DNA of 64,000 nt from Todiramphus chloris collaris (taxonomy: Eukaryota; Chordata; Aves; Coraciiformes; Alcedinidae). Of this stretch, positions 11,534 to 24,814 are shown in pieces (within the stretch, counting starts at the first letter, position 1; every line of letters starts with the position of its first letter). A program made the position numbers and the translations under genes. Where the stretch lies: the NCBI GenBank assembly GCA_025345505.1, contig JANVCC010000261.1, forward strand, positions 6,961,833-7,025,832, given 5' to 3'. A model generated the notes under the pieces. That model ran no database searches and was not told the origin of the DNA. It saw only the letters and a list, made by a program, of their open reading frames with translations.

Positions 11534-11550
11534 TTTTTTTTTTTTTTTTT
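11534..11550. repeat. T17 homopolymer
   Basis: Seventeen consecutive T, preceded by cttttttg. It has no associated element. Confidence 0.8.
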
Positions 11551-11809
11551 AAATTATTATTTAAATGGATAGAGAAGCAATACACACAAGCTCCAGAATA
11601 TAACTCTTGGACTCTAGTCAAGGAATTCATTGTTCAGCAATACAACCACACAGTGATATAGTTAAATAGCAGAGCTGCATCGATGATTCGTGGTTTTAAG
11701 GATGAATGAAACTACAGGAAATTTAAACTGTGTTTCAAAGCCACTGCTTAGATTTGAACTATCCCATTTCTATCTGTCACGGGCAAAAATTGCTCACAGA
11801 ATTTAAACC

Positions 11810-11960
11810 AGAATAGTTTTTTTTGAATTATTAATGGCACTTACTTAACAAGCAATCAGTAAACTGTACATTCAGGATCAATGTAATACAGCAGATAAGC
11901 CGCAATGCCAGGCAGCTACAAGCCATTAATAAACACTCGGGAATTTCTAAATGCCCTTCT
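11810..11960. promoter_or_regulatory. Weak candidate conserved non-coding element
   Basis: This is a repeat-free AT-rich stretch with ATTA/TAAT cores (gaattattaatggc, ccattaataaac) that resemble homeodomain sites. It lies just before the GC-rich patch. No alignment is available, so this is a hint only. Confidence 0.15.
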
Positions 11961-11984
11961 TTAGCTAATCCCAGGCAGTCACAC

Positions 11985-12175
11985 AGACATGCCCTCACAC
12001 ACACATCTGATGGGCAGCCTGCTCCACAAGCACCCCTCCTTGCAGAGCTGCAAGGGCTGTGCCAAGGACCCCAGCATCATGCCCTGCACTGTCCCCCTGC
12101 CCCAGCCCCGCAGCCACGCTGGTGCCACACACGGCAGTGCCAAGCCACATCTGGGCTGGGGTTTCTCCAGTTGGT
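11985..12175. other. GC-rich patch
   Basis: About 190 bases are much richer in C and G than the surroundings (ccctgcactgtccccctgccccagccccgcagcc region). They contain several CpG dinucleotides but far fewer than a classic CpG island. The overlapping 90-codon frames on both strands follow from the composition. It could be a decayed CpG-rich promoter, a piece of an unrecognised repeat, or a GC fluctuation. Confidence 0.45.
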
Positions 12176-12260
12176 CATCTTTAAGATGGGCAGTTTTGAC
12201 CAAACACCCTCTCATAGGGTTTTGTCTCTTTGATCCACATACGCTGTTCATGATTGCGTT

Positions 12261-15200
12261 CGTAGCTTAATAGTGTGATTTTTGCCAGGGTTAGGCCATG
12301 AAAGCACCTCTGCAATGTCTTTTCTATTGTAGGGGGTTTGTATTCTAAAATGGTATCCTTTTGTGTTGCAATACTATAAGAGCTACCACGTGTGGCTCTT
12401 ACTATAAGTCCACTATCTGTTGCCCACTATAAGAGCCAGCATCAGTGATCATCAATATTATGAAATCATATTTGTGATAAATCATGAAACAGAGGTCTTT
12501 GATCTTCTGGGTTTTGGTTTTGGGTTTTTTTTTTTTTCCATTTGTTTGCTTGGTTTTGTTTTATTTTACCACTTAAATGTTCTAGTAAATCTGTTAGAAA
12601 ATGCCATAACTCTCCAATTTGGATGATGCACTCAGACACATCTGACGCATAAATAACTCAATACTGATACCATTTTATGTGGAGGTATGACTGTGCTGGT
12701 TCAGTGTGGGAGTCTTGTTAGTGGAGGGCACCTATCAAAATATGTCATGCTGTGGTTTGACCCTGTCTTGTCGCAGTGTGACTCTGGCTTCAGATAAGCT
12801 GCATAATTCATGGCAGGTTCCCAAAGTGACTGGTGGATTTGCCTGGTAGCCTTCATCTGCCTGAAAGGTAAGTTTACAAATGCAGACACCTGCAGGTTGG
12901 CTCCACCTACAGCTGCTCAAAAATGTTCCAGCAGAACACTGTTCTACTCCAAAAATGCATTTTTTTTTTGTTGAAATAGAGTTGTTCTACAGGAACATTT
13001 CAATTTTGAAGAAATTTTCCGCAGCAAAGTGTCAAAATTAATCATTTCATCTTTCTTGTCTTGTTCTGATAATGCCAAAACATTTCCTTTCAAAAGTATC
13101 ACCCTGTTTCATTTCATTTGACACTTAGATTATATGCTAATATTAATTTAAAGTCAGTATGTTTATACACTAATGTATGTATACACACATTGCATATTTT
13201 TAAATATGACTGCATCTGAACTGCTGACATTATAGCATTTCTAATCTATCAAAACAAAACGTTGGGATGTTGCCAACTGGGATTTATGTGTTGGAGACAA
13301 AAAGACTGAAAAAACAAAAGAAAAGAAAAACATTGTTAGTTCTAATTTAGAGTGGTAACATTTCCTAAAAAACATCATTTTATATTTCTGGCCAGATGCA
13401 CCAAGAAGCCCTTTTTTCATGTAATGGATGCTGGCAAAACCCTTGCAGGGAGGTAAACAGCAAGGCAATTATATCCGTGAAACACAGCACAAGCATGTAA
13501 CACTTTGGGTCAGTATGCCTCAGTTTAAAATAATCTACTCACAGTTACTACTCACTTTTAAGTCATGGGGAAAAAGCTCAATTGCTTCATCAAATCTCAG
13601 ACCTTTGTAGATCCAGAGAAGCGGTGAATTCATGGACATCATGTTTGTTTACTTCCCTCCTTAGCTTAGCTAATTAGGTTCAGATGTTAATATACATATC
13701 ATCCTCTTTCTTTTGAATGCTGTGAAGAACACTCAAGAGACAGGATTAGAGTATGAAAGCCTTTCTGCACAAAATGTCTGTGGTCACGACCACGGCAATT
13801 CAAGCTCTCACATATCAGCCATCCGGGGAATCTCACAGTTGCCTGACAGGGATCAGGCAAGAGGATATATTAGGTAATAAAATCTCAGAGGCATATTCAG
13901 TCTTTGGCTCTGCTCCATCTGCCATCAACAGTGGAAATGAGCACTGGTTCTAGTGTGATATACATCTGCCCATCGAGTTCCTAAACAGCAGGGCAGTGAA
14001 TAGCCACCACATCTGGAGGATTTCACCTGCTGTCTGCTTGGTCCCCTCATACACACCACAGCTGTCAAGATCATAATTAGTCTTTTTGTAGTGAAGATTT
14101 TACAGTTAATTAAACAATTTGGAAACTGCCTGATTGATTGTTTAGGTAGTTGCTGGAGTGCTCTGATATCTCAGAAAAGACATGAGGCATTTACACTCAA
14201 ACTCCATGAAAATGCTGAGGAAAGTTCACACCATCCTGCGTGTTACTTTCTTCAGTCTGACTGCAGTCCCAGAAGCGGAATGACTGCACAGAGATGTAAG
14301 ATGCCACCAATCCCTACATACTCCTGATAAATTAAACTCCAACTGTTGTTTTCAGAGACCATAACAAAACACTTCCCCTTTATTTCCATGGCTCCTAAAT
14401 TATTGACTAGTTCTTCAGGTGCTGTGGCAACTTCTAGCTACTTGCATCTCTTAAGCACTGCATTCTAGTTGGGGACACAAATCAAATACATTCATTTTAA
14501 AGTTTGGTCAATCAACTTTGCTTATGTAATATTCAAATAGCCACAAGGCTAACTCATGGAGCAGGTTAACCTCAGCAGTAATTCATGTTTAATTTCTTTC
14601 CCTACCACTCTTAACATGGTTACAAAACCTATTAAATTAACAGATTCCCGTGACAGTGTTTCATTTCTCATTATAACAGAAAGGCAAGCAGCTAGCACCG
14701 CAGAGTTTTCATCAGCTAATGCCTTGTAGTAAATCCATTAGAAAGCCATTGGTATCTAATTGTCTAATCACAGCGAAGGCCTAGGAGTGACATGGCTGTA
14801 ATGGGATTAAAGTAGATTGTAGTGCACTGCCTACATTCTCTGATCCAGTCTGCAGATAGCAACGACCTTGCAGGTCATTTCAGTTAATTTAAGCAGACTC
14901 CAAAGAAAAGAAGGAAAAACTGCTTTGACTAAACAGGTAAAAGAGCAGACACTGGTTTGTTTGCACCCGAAAGAGATAAAGTGGACATTATGGCTGGAAA
15001 AATACACCATTAACTTGAAAGTAATCGAACATATCAGTGAAGAGCTGTTGGAAGGATGGAAGTCAGTTGTGTAAGAGGAATGGCTGCATGTGGTGCTATG
15101 AAGCAGGCAAAGTTCCAGGTATGCAGAAGGCACAGAACTACCAAGCATGTAGCCCTCAGTCCAGAGTAATCTGGCCGCCCGATCTGCAGCTCCAAGGCCA

Positions 15201-15913
15201 GAAGCTGCCTTCTGCCTGATGAATCCCAACCTCTAAACCTGTGCAGACTGGCTGCTTAAGGGAACGGACTTGCAAACATCGTGACTTTGTGAACGATTAG
15301 TCTTCCTTACAGTGGATGCCATGGAAAAATGGGAGCTGTTGCTTTGCTCAAACCATTTAAAGCACCTTAGAACGCTGCTTTGAAATCTGTTGTGCCAAAC
15401 ATGGAAGGAAATTAATTTGTCCCTTTCCATCAGAACTACCTTTTGGAATTTCTCTCTAGTTACCAGCATAAGGTAATTGCAGCACTGTCACCAAAACAAG
15501 GAGGGTAAATGTCAGCAAAAGATAAGTGTACGGCTGAAAAATCACAACAAATGCACATACATTTAATCACTGGAACTTCTGACTCTTGGTTTAGCTCCCT
15601 AGTGTGGACATGCTCAAAGTGATCTTTCAATGAGGCATTATTATCCTAAGAACTGGGAACAGGCCCAGTCTTAAAATAAAGCACTGTGGTATCACATGGT
15701 GGTTATTCAAAGTATTTCAATTTATCTAAGTAAAGCTGCAGTGTTTAGGATAATTATAGTACTTTCAGAAGAGGAACAGACTCCAAACCCGCCTTGCAGT
15801 CTAAGCAACATTATTTAGGCTTTGCTTCTCATTCTCTTTGCACGATAATTGTGGCTTTGCCTTGATGAGTGCTAGTTTGAGAGCCAACTAAACAGTATTT
15901 GTAAAAATATTAT
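12261..15913. other. Unique sequence, no gene seen
   Basis: T-rich runs occur near 12525-12540. No exon, RNA gene or transposon could be named. Part of it (14480-14840) is listed as a conserved-element candidate. The overlapping frames near 14.83-15.23 kb have no recognisable domains. Confidence 0.5.
14480..14840. promoter_or_regulatory. Candidate conserved non-coding element
   Basis: This is a long repeat-free stretch dense in homeodomain-type words. TAATTG lies at 14757-14762, TAATCA follows closely, and GGATTA (the OTX/PITX-type core) is at 14804-14809. Further AATTAA and TAAT cores lie upstream. Developmental enhancers in vertebrate gene deserts often look like this. No cross-species alignment can be made here, and AT-rich DNA gives such words by chance. 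Confidence 0.22.
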
Positions 15914-16048
15914 TTCCTTCTCTGGAGACTTTCAAAACCCACCTGGACACATTCTTTTGCAACCTGCTCTAGGTTAACCTGCTTTGGTAGGGGAGTTGGA
16001 CCAGATGGTCCCCAGAGGTCCCTTTCAATACCTGCCATTCTGTGATGC
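15914..16048 (+). mobile_element. CR1 LINE 3' end
   Basis: It begins with ccttctctggagactttcaaaacccacctgga, continues with 'ggagttggaccagatggtcc' and 'agaggtccctttcaa', and ends with attctgtgatgct. This is the last approximately 135 bases of an avian CR1 in plus orientation, strongly 5'-truncated. The terminal octamers are degenerate. Confidence 0.9.
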
Positions 16049-16371
16049 TATTTCACAGAATACAAAAAACCAAAAAAAAAGGTTAAACACTGGCCTTCAC
16101 CTACATAGTCCAAGTTCAGATCTATTACATAAACATCAGCATTGTTTCCAGCACATGTTGTACTAACACCCAAACTAAATGTTTCATTCAGTATATTTTT
16201 CCCTTTTTCATATTGTACTCACTTTGGAAAATCAGAAAAACCAAAAAAATAGTTCAATCAGATCACTCCAGTTTGATGGAAAGCTTCTCAAATTTTAAGA
16301 AGCTTTTTAAAACTTGGAAAATCAATGTTTTCTGAATTTTGGGAAGGCCATTTTACTTGGATCCATCACAT

Positions 16372-16447
16372 GCCAGAGAGGTTGGATTAGGTGATCTCTA
16401 AGGTCCCTTCCAGCCTAGGCCACTCTAGGATTCTATGATTCTATGAT
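16372..16447 (+). mobile_element. CR1 LINE 3' end, very short
   Basis: Only the terminal 75 or so bases remain: gaggttggattaggtgatctctaaggtcccttccagcc followed by ggattctatgattctatgat. The terminal octamer ATTCTATG is present about twice. It lies about 320 bases from the previous CR1 end, in the same orientation. Confidence 0.88.
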
Positions 16448-17962
16448 AGTGTCTTTAAGTGTAAGTTAAAAATTCAGCACAAGGCTTGTGATTCTCCACT
16501 AAAGGGATCAGTAGAAAGGACGTTTTTAAGAAAAAGAAACACTGTGTTTTATGAGCAATGCTTGTACATGGTGAGAGGAGTAGAGATGCACAGTGGTTTA
16601 GAAACAAGGAATTGAAGGCAAACTGTGACAGAGAGTCATACACAGAATATTGTCTGTGACAGGCTGTCTCAAACTGGGCATGTCACTCCTGAAGCTATTG
16701 GGACCTTGTGAGAGTATGTCTTCAGCAGTAATTCCCTCTTCTAAAGGCTGTGGGACGTGTTGGACATATTCTGATTCCACACTGGTGTGACTTCAAGAAT
16801 TTCCTCCTCATGCAAGCAATAGGCAAAACAAAATTACACCGACATGAGTACGACTTCACCCGGTTGCACCTGATGGAAATCTGCTCCTGGAGCTTTTTAG
16901 TTCTATGTTTACTTCAGTGACTTGATAATCTAAAACAGGCACTTTGGAAAGAGACATGGAAGATTTAACTGTGCATTTACATGTTCATCTCCAGTCTTCA
17001 ACAGCTTGAAACTAAAAATCTGTGTGCGAGACTCAGCGCACTTCTTTAGAATAATTGGTTGTCCTAGATCTAGAGAGTCCAAGTGTCACACAGTGTAATT
17101 TGGGTCTGAGTGATGTTATCGACTATGCTTATGCTCTACATACAATCTGAAGCTCTGTCTAATGCTTTTAGCATGACATCTCTCTTCATAAATGGCCTCA
17201 TTATTTCTTTTCTGTGTATAAATATACAGAAGCAATATTCTTAAGTGTACTTGTCCAGTAACAGAGAAGATTCCCATGCCATGGAACTAAGAGACCGTTT
17301 TCCACAATTTATATTATTTTATTTAATAAGTAATAAGAAAAGGATTTGGTGGGGGATCAGGCATTTTTAGGTTGTAGCAGATATTACGATGATAAACAAC
17401 AGTGATAAAGCCATCTCTATAACTTTTCTATCCTTCAGAATAAAACATTTCAAACACCTTTAAACTTTCCTCCCTCTAATAACAATTTGACAGGCTGGCA
17501 TTGCCTCTGTATTTTTAGAGATACTGCTCTGTGCACCAGCAAAGATGTACCTCAAAGTTAATCTGAGTAGACATCAAAATATATTATGAGTTCTTTATAT
17601 CTCAGAGGTATCAATAAACTAAGAGCTATGCTCCAGCCCTGCAGCTCACTAGCAAAGACCTCTTCACGAAGCAGAGAGTAGTGCTATCCAATGTAGGAAA
17701 TGATAAAACAAGGCAGCTGGGATTGGCTTTTGTCCCAGTGACAGGAGAACATAGAAAAAGCATTAGCAATTCCTTGTCTCAAAGTCATTTGGGTCACAAA
17801 ACAACAATAAGTTAAAAAAATTCTATTGGCAAGCAAAAATTTGGACTGATTTCAGACTTGGGAAAGAGATCTGTGAGATTCTATTTCAGAAAGCTGGCTA
17901 GTAGAGAATATTTAGAGAGGATACAGGGTGGTAGCAAAGCTGAAAATAAATATATGTATTCT
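16448..17962. other. Unique sequence, no gene seen
   Basis: No exon, RNA gene or repeat was recognised. Open frames are about 60 codons. Confidence 0.55.
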
Positions 17963-18017
17963 GGAGAGGAGAGGAGAGGAGAGGAGAGGAGAGGAGAGGA
18001 GAGGAGAGGAGAGGAGA
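17963..18017. repeat. (GGAGA)11 pentanucleotide microsatellite
   Basis: Eleven uninterrupted GGAGA units, pure purine on the plus strand. The translated Gly-Glu-Glu-Arg and Leu-Leu-Ser-Ser-Pro frames through it are artefacts of the repeat. It is likely length-polymorphic. Confidence 0.96.
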
Positions 18018-19826
18018 AAGAAAAGGAGGTCTGGCCATCTAGTCCATGCTTTTCCAAGTAAATTGACTCTGAAACATTGAAGCATGAACTCACTGCAAAG
18101 TTTAACATTATGAAGCAAGGTATTTAATCCTTTGCTAGCCTTTAAACACAATAAAGTAGTTCCTTGGCAAGATTGTATGATGAAAAGAGGCATCTCTGTT
18201 GCAATTATGTTCATATACAAGAGAAGTGTAATTACTTCTGAGTATAGGAGGAATCTTACAAAAAGGTGTCTCCCTACTGTGAAATGTAAAGCACTTTCAT
18301 CCTGAAACATCAAGTTCTTACTCTCAGTCTCAGCACAGCAAATTCTGATTGCCTATACAACACCTGGCTCACTCCTGTCACGATTTCTGAGAGCTTTTAC
18401 TCACAGTTTTGGAAACCGTACCAGGCAAAGACACTCCATCCAGGCTGCTCAAATTTCAGAATGGATTCACAAATTCTCGTTTTGTTTGGTGACATGTGCC
18501 TGAATTTTGCACCTATGTTTAACATCAGCAGTGACAGGGACCATATCCACATATGTGGTGTAAACCCCACAAAACCACTTTTTCCTTCTACCCACTTCTT
18601 TTCCAAAATCCTGACTAGAAAGACATGCTTTGCAGCGTGCTGGGGAGCTCACAGCTTCAATAACAATTACACTGGACTGGAGATAAAAATTAATAGACTC
18701 TGATGCCTTACTGAGAGTGCTTATTGTTAGCATTGTCATTAGTGCCTGGAGTTGCAGGGGAGATCGTATCCTTCTGTGTAAATTCTTACAACTGACAAAG
18801 GGTCCTCAGCCCCCTCATACTCTCTTTACTATATCACCGTGCCATTCATTCAGTAGGTCACAGTTGGCCTCTGCCTAATATCACTTAGGAACTGACCAAA
18901 GAAAGCAAGAAGAAATCCCTGTACCATATCCTAAGGTTTTAAAGGTTAAGCACCATTGTGTGACAAGGAGAAAAACCACAGAGCCAGTATGAAGATATAC
19001 TGGAAGTATTCTTTCCAGCTGGTGGACCACTACATTTTTCACTAGCTGGACTTTTAAAAGGTCATTCAGGCAGAATGACAGATAGAAATATAACAAAGTG
19101 CGAAAGTGAGGAAGTCACAGAGAGCAACCATGAGAATAGATGTTGCAAAGGCAAAGATTAAGTGTCTGTCTTTTAGTTAGAATATCCCAGCTGGCCTTTG
19201 AGAGGTTCTTCCATGTCAAGTCTGTATTGGAGCTTTTAGTGATCATGACTTTTCAATATGTCAACAGGTAAATTAAAAAATATTAGGGGAAATAGCTTTT
19301 AAAGAAGGGAGAGGGAAGAGGATTTTATTTCTCTTGGGCACCATGGTAAATAAATGTTACACAAACATTTCTCTCACTGGCGTTACCTATTGCTTCTTTT
19401 TGGGGGGGAGGAAGAGTTCCTTTACATTCTGTTTTCTGATATATTTTTCTGCCAAGCCCCCTAAATATCTGTCCAAGAATAACTGGGGGACAACACAATG
19501 GCAGGGGACTCACAGATTGAAGGGAGAAGGCAGGCCTGTTTAAGCTGGTACTGCTACTAGAGGAAATGTTCATGACCCCATAGAGGCTGCTAGTAGATAA
19601 CTAAATCACTAGAATTCTTGGAGAAGGCTGAAACATGAGATATAATCATTATTTTTTTATCTTTACTACATATTTAAACCAAACCAAACCAAGATGCAAT
19701 ATGATCCAGCTAAGGAACCGCACTGGCATCATTGTTAACAGAGCTACTGAATCTTGCTTAACAAGGAATTTATATTGCAGAAACAAAGAATCAAGAGAAA
19801 CTTCTCCAACACATAGTCTTTTTTTT
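18018..19826. other. Unique sequence, no gene seen
   Basis: Overlapping frames of 69-90 codons at 18.4-18.75 kb and 19.3-19.9 kb occur on both strands without recognisable domains. No transposon was identified before the G tract. Confidence 0.5.
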
Positions 19827-19842
19827 GGGGGGGGGGGGGGGG
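19819..19842. repeat. T8-G16 homopolymer junction
   Basis: Eight T are followed by sixteen consecutive G (19827-19842), then attgggtgagggg. A G run of this length is rare in an AT-rich genome and can form a G-quadruplex. It is also a likely site of sequencing or assembly length error. Confidence 0.9.
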
Positions 19843-19850
19843 ATTGGGTG

Positions 19851-20263
19851 AGGGGCACGCTGGAGCAGCCATTCCCCTTCAGCTTGTAGTGAGATGGTAG
19901 GCTGAGACCGTGTAGCCCTTAGGGATCAACCATGGCACAGAATCCCATCTTCAGCCCGTGAAGGATCCCACACTGAAGCAGGGAACTGATCCCAAAGAAG
20001 GCTGTGACTCTCAGGAAGCTTCTGATGAAGCAGTCCATTGTAAAATGGTGGTGGTTTTGTTTAAATTAAATTGAATTTGTTTCCCCAAGTTGACTTTGTC
20101 TTTTGCCCATGACCATTATTGGTGAGTGAGCCCTCCCTGTCCTTTGTTTCAACCCTTGAGCCTTTTGCTATATTCTCTCCTCCTCATCCCACCCAGAGGT
20201 GGGTAGGAGTGAGAAAGTGGCTGCCTGGTATGTAGTGTCTGAAGGGTGGGTTAAACCATGACA
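19851..20263 (+). mobile_element. Avian ERV solo-LTR fragment (3' part well preserved)
   Basis: The right half matches a widespread avian LTR type: 'aaattaaattgaatttgtttccccaagttgactttgtcttttgcccatgac', 'attggtgagtgag..tccctgtcctt', then a gaggtgggtaggagtgagaaagtggctg block and the end ttaaaccatgaca, whose final CA fits a retroviral LTR. The left part has the imperfect 'gctggagcag..' and 'cccgtgaaggatcccacactgaagcag' sub-repeats usual for this LTR. No gag, pol or env sequence adjoins, so it is a solitary LTR or a truncated copy. The 5' limit is uncertain. Confidence 0.78.
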
Positions 20264-21833
20264 GAAAGTCATCAACATATGCAAGGCTTAAATTGCATAT
20301 AAGCCTAGGAGAAGGACTGCAAAGTAGGAGCTGGATTCAAAGAGATCTAATTTGTTCTTTCTTATTTTGTGATGAATAGCTAGACAGCAGTTAAAACTAC
20401 TCTACAGAACAAAATTCAAGAGTTCACTTGTGGTCACACTTTATATTGAGCAGCTGTAAAAATAAAGTTTATAACTCGCCAAGAGTAATAGATAATTCAG
20501 GACATAGCTTATCAAATAAGGGATTTTATAGATTGTTTATAATTACTATGACTTCTTTGGTATTCTTAAAGCAACCTTGAAATTTATTATTCATGTGTGG
20601 AAGACAACATTGGTTTATTAACTCTGGAACCTTAACAGAACTGGTGATCTTTCTTGCTGAACCTAAATAGTACTATTTTAAAATGAGTTTGGAATTAGCA
20701 AAGTATAGTCATTATCAAGTAAACTACAATTAAACATCTCTAAGACAAGTTTGTCCATGGTCTTTGTTATGAAATGAGGGGAAAATTGTAAATATATTCT
20801 TAAATGCCTGATTTTTCATCAATTTTTTCCCCATCAGAAGACTCAGAAGCAAAACAATTCCTCCCACTCACCCACTTTCTTGCTTCTCAGGAAAAAAACA
20901 CAAAACAAACAACTATGAAAAACAACTCTTTTTATATCTCATGAATCAGAAAAAGATCTAAAAAAAGTTAATGGCTGAGAAGATAGCTGGAAATGATTCA
21001 AGTTAGGTTTTTTAAGTAAATATTCATTATTTTCCAAATGAATAGATTCATTTGCATCTGGGGGGTGGGTGTGTGTGCGTGGAAGAAGACACAAAAAAGC
21101 TTAAATTCCTATGCCTAATGCCAGCAGGCTTTCACAGGAATGCTCTTTGGTTTTGAGGGTTTCTCCCTCTTTTACATTTTTTTTCATGCTTCCTGAAACC
21201 ATTTCTCCCTCTTCGTCTCATTTTAACAGAATGAGTCCTTGTACCACACTGAATCAGTGCAGTTTAGCAGGCTGAGAATAGAATGGATTGTAATTTCTAT
21301 TTCTTGAGTGTGCTTTCAAATTAAAAGCAGTAAGGATAGATTTGCCAAAAGAATATTTATGCATCTTTCTGCTTTCTTGCTTTCTTTTTGTGCTACACTG
21401 ATGCCTCCAAGAATGCTCCTTGTTGCACTTGCCACCAAATACACTGAATTTAATTCATTTTTTGAAATTAACTGATTGTAGGAACACTGTAGGAATTCCC
21501 ACTGTTCTGATGACCAGTTTGAATTAAGAAAGTATTCCCATTTTCCCACAGGACAAACACATTCTTGTATTAGACCTCAGGAGAGCACCCTGTTAGGAGG
21601 AGTTCAGTAATGCGATGCTTGACTCTACACATAACAGAAATACTGTAATGATTTCTTTTACTTTTGGTACATGTTCCGTGAGAGAATTTACCAAATGAAA
21701 GCACCTCAGAAGTCATGATGTCTATAGCTGAATATTAGCTGTTTCCTGGATGTCTCTGTACACTAATACACTTTTGAACTGAAAATTATTGATAGTAGAA
21801 ATTTCAAGTAAAAAGGTGGTCCAGGGAACTCTG
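20264..21833. other. Unique AT-rich sequence, no gene seen
   Basis: There is no exon, RNA gene or interspersed repeat that I can name. Confidence 0.55.
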
Positions 21834-21855
21834 CTTGTACAGTACACTGTACAAG
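21834..21855. repeat. Perfect 22-base palindrome-like hairpin
   Basis: The arms CTTGTACAGT and ACTGTACAAG are exact reverse complements, separated by two bases. It can form a cruciform or, if transcribed, a tight hairpin. It is too short for a microRNA precursor. Confidence 0.9.
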
Positions 21856-24796
21856 TGATGTTGCTGCTTTTCAGGGCCACTGTAGCACTGCAGCTTTATA
21901 AAATTTGAACTTTTTCTGCTCAGACACTGTCACATCACTGGCAATCACATGGGTTTTTTTGTTTTTTTCCTTGATCCATAAAATGCAATATTTATATATA
22001 TGTACCACCCAGAGAAAACATACAAGTGGAAGTAGATACTAAGTTTTTTACGAGAAAACACTGAGAACTCACAAGCAAAGTGAAGGATGACTCCTTCAAT
22101 AGATTAGGAGGCGAGGGACATCAGAAAGATCACAAGAAAATAAAACCAAAAAAGCCTCTCTGTTAACAGGGCATTTGTGTACTAATATACAGAAGGAAAT
22201 TGCCAAAGTATAAAGTATAACCCCTGCACCAGTAGCTACCCTGCACTTCTAGCATCTCATGAGTTCATGGGTTTTACTCTGCTCACTTTATTTGGCTCAA
22301 TCATTTCTTTTTTTTTTCCTTTGGGTTTAGTTTGCCTATTTTATTATTTTTCTCAAGCTTTTGTCTTCAAGTCTAGTGTCACTACATGAAGTCAGAGAGC
22401 AGCAATTTTCAATCTCAGCAGTAATCCTTTTTCTCTTGAGGATTCAAAATTTCTACTAATGGAAGTGAATAATTTCTGAGGGAATATTTTGAACTGTTTA
22501 ACAAGAGTAAAGTATGAGCTGATATTCATTAACTTCCAGATTTTTCATTTGAAAGTAAAGAATACAAATCACTTAAAGAAGACAGATGTGAGAAAAGTTC
22601 TCCACATGAAGGTACTTAAACTCAGAAAATTATTTCTAAATGAATATGCAAATTATTTTTTTAAACTTCTATTGCTGCAAACCCAAAAAGACTATATTGA
22701 ATAACATACATTACACACAATATTATTTGCTTTGATACATGTTAGACGAGTCAAATGCAGACATTATAAGGTGTATGTAGTGCAATAATCAGCAAAACAG
22801 AGAACATAATATCTCTCTGAGCATCAAGGAATGCAAACGCCCAGATTAATGCATAAAAGACAAAAGATCTTTTGTCTCTTGACTCCACAGTCTGGAGAAG
22901 TTAGTGAAGGTACGGGATATATATTAAGTGGATTATTATTATTTATAAGGAATAAGAGCAAACTGGAGAAAGTGAAAACAAGAATTCATATGGAATGGTT
23001 TTTATAAAAGATCTCTTTCAATAGAAGTTTGGAACACTAGTGAGATTGTAATGTTTTGTTTCAGCAATTACAGTCAATGTATTTAAGGCGGCTAGAAGCA
23101 TTTTTGACAGTGTTTATGATCATACCTGTCTGTTTAAATGGCATTTGTTAATGAGATTTGTTCATTTTTTTGTGAAAAAAGTCCATTTGACTAGAAGCTG
23201 GTGACAGAAAGGACTCATCAGCCTGCACTTCACCATGTGCAGAATGATGGAAGTTCCCTATATATAAGCCTTTGCTCTGTCACACAATAAAATTGCCTGT
23301 TTCTGCTCACTGATTTTTAGAATCAAAATATGAAGAGTTTTTGTAAAAGGACATCACAGACTCACATGTCAAAAAGGATGTTTAGAAACAGCTGGGTAGG
23401 AAGGTCAATGAGATGCACAGGCCTATGTGAGTAAGAGAAAACATAATGATCTCTGGAGATCTTCACCTTTCTATCCAGCAGATCTGAATTCAACATAATT
23501 CAATAAAGCACTAAACAAGAATGGTTGTTTACTGGGTTACATAATGTAGGTCTCATCAGTGTTGTGTGATAAATCCCCTAACCTAACTGTCAGAGCTGTT
23601 GTTGGTTGCCTCCACAGTATCATGTCCATTTCATACTGGGAGCTTTGCTTGGAGCTGTTCTGCAGTTCTCAGCTATTCTCTCCTCACAGCAGAAGTGTTA
23701 CTTTTATCCTCCAGGAAGGAACTTCACCCTAAAATTACAAGCTAAGTAACAGTAGTCCTGTCTGTTATCCTTTCCACCCACCTCCTTCTCCTGTAGTGCT
23801 TATTAGAATCTGTGTGTTACTCCACAGATATAATAATACTTTTGATAGCGACTCTTATTTCCAGTTTAAATGGTGATTCTTGAACAGCAACTGCAATATC
23901 TCATCTATGAAAAACTTATCAATTGTTCATCAAATTGCAGCAGCTTTTACCTGCATCACACAGAAAGCAGTATGGTTTGTGTCTCTATACAAACTTTTTC
24001 TTTCTTTTTTTTGAATACTAATTAAATTATTTAGAATAATGAAGGAAAAATTCTCTGCACCTTTTGAACTGCAGCACAAGATAGGATGCTTATGAGATCA
24101 TCCCTATGTTTGGTTAACATGAAAAATACTGAATATGCTTCAGTAGCAAAATTAGCAGTGATGTCTTTCTTCAGCTATCAGTGTATGAATGCTGTATACC
24201 AAATTAAATAGAAAACAGATCAGTATTTAGACTTCTCACACTTCTGGTATTGGACAGGCAGGTGTGTTTTCATACTTCACCTTAGCTAAATCCTCAGATC
24301 TCAAAAGACCCAAAGACTGTTCATTCCTTTAAGGTCATAAAAAACCAGCTACTCCTGACTTTCCACTTATTTGAGGCTATCCGTTCATCTTGTTGCTCCT
24401 CTTCCTGTGACAATTAAGTAGCCAAGCTGAAGAACTCTGACAAATGTTCTGAGGTGAGGCTGCTCCGTATTTACTTCTGAAGTTCATTCCCAATTCACTG
24501 AGGCAGTGTGGAAAAATTAAGCAGTTTGTTATTCTTGTTCTACTGAGCACTAAAAATTTATAGAGATACATAGGGACAAAAAGCATCAGCAACCCTAAAT
24601 GTCATCCAGAATATGCATTCAGGGGTTTAACGTCCCCTGAGAACACAATCCCAACTTCTGGGGAGCATTCAGAATAGTAAGTATAAAACACTAAACCAAT
24701 TTATTGAAAGCTTCCTTGCCCACTATCATGCACTCATACAACAATGTTCAACTAATAAAGTTTAAAATTTCTTAAAAAGTCTAAAAAAGGTAATTG
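21856..24796. other. Unique AT-rich sequence, no gene seen
   Basis: No exon-like frame (the longest is about 71 codons), RNA gene or transposon was identified. Confidence 0.55.
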
Positions 24797-24814
24797 AATA
24801 ATAATAATAATAAT
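24797..24814. repeat. (AAT)6 microsatellite
   Basis: Six consecutive AAT units followed by an A run. Confidence 0.9.

Noticed and set aside
17858-18313. Frames up to 133 codons with Gly-Glu-Glu-Arg or Leu-Leu-Ser-Ser-Pro repeats
   Set aside because: Driven by the GGAGA pentamer array.
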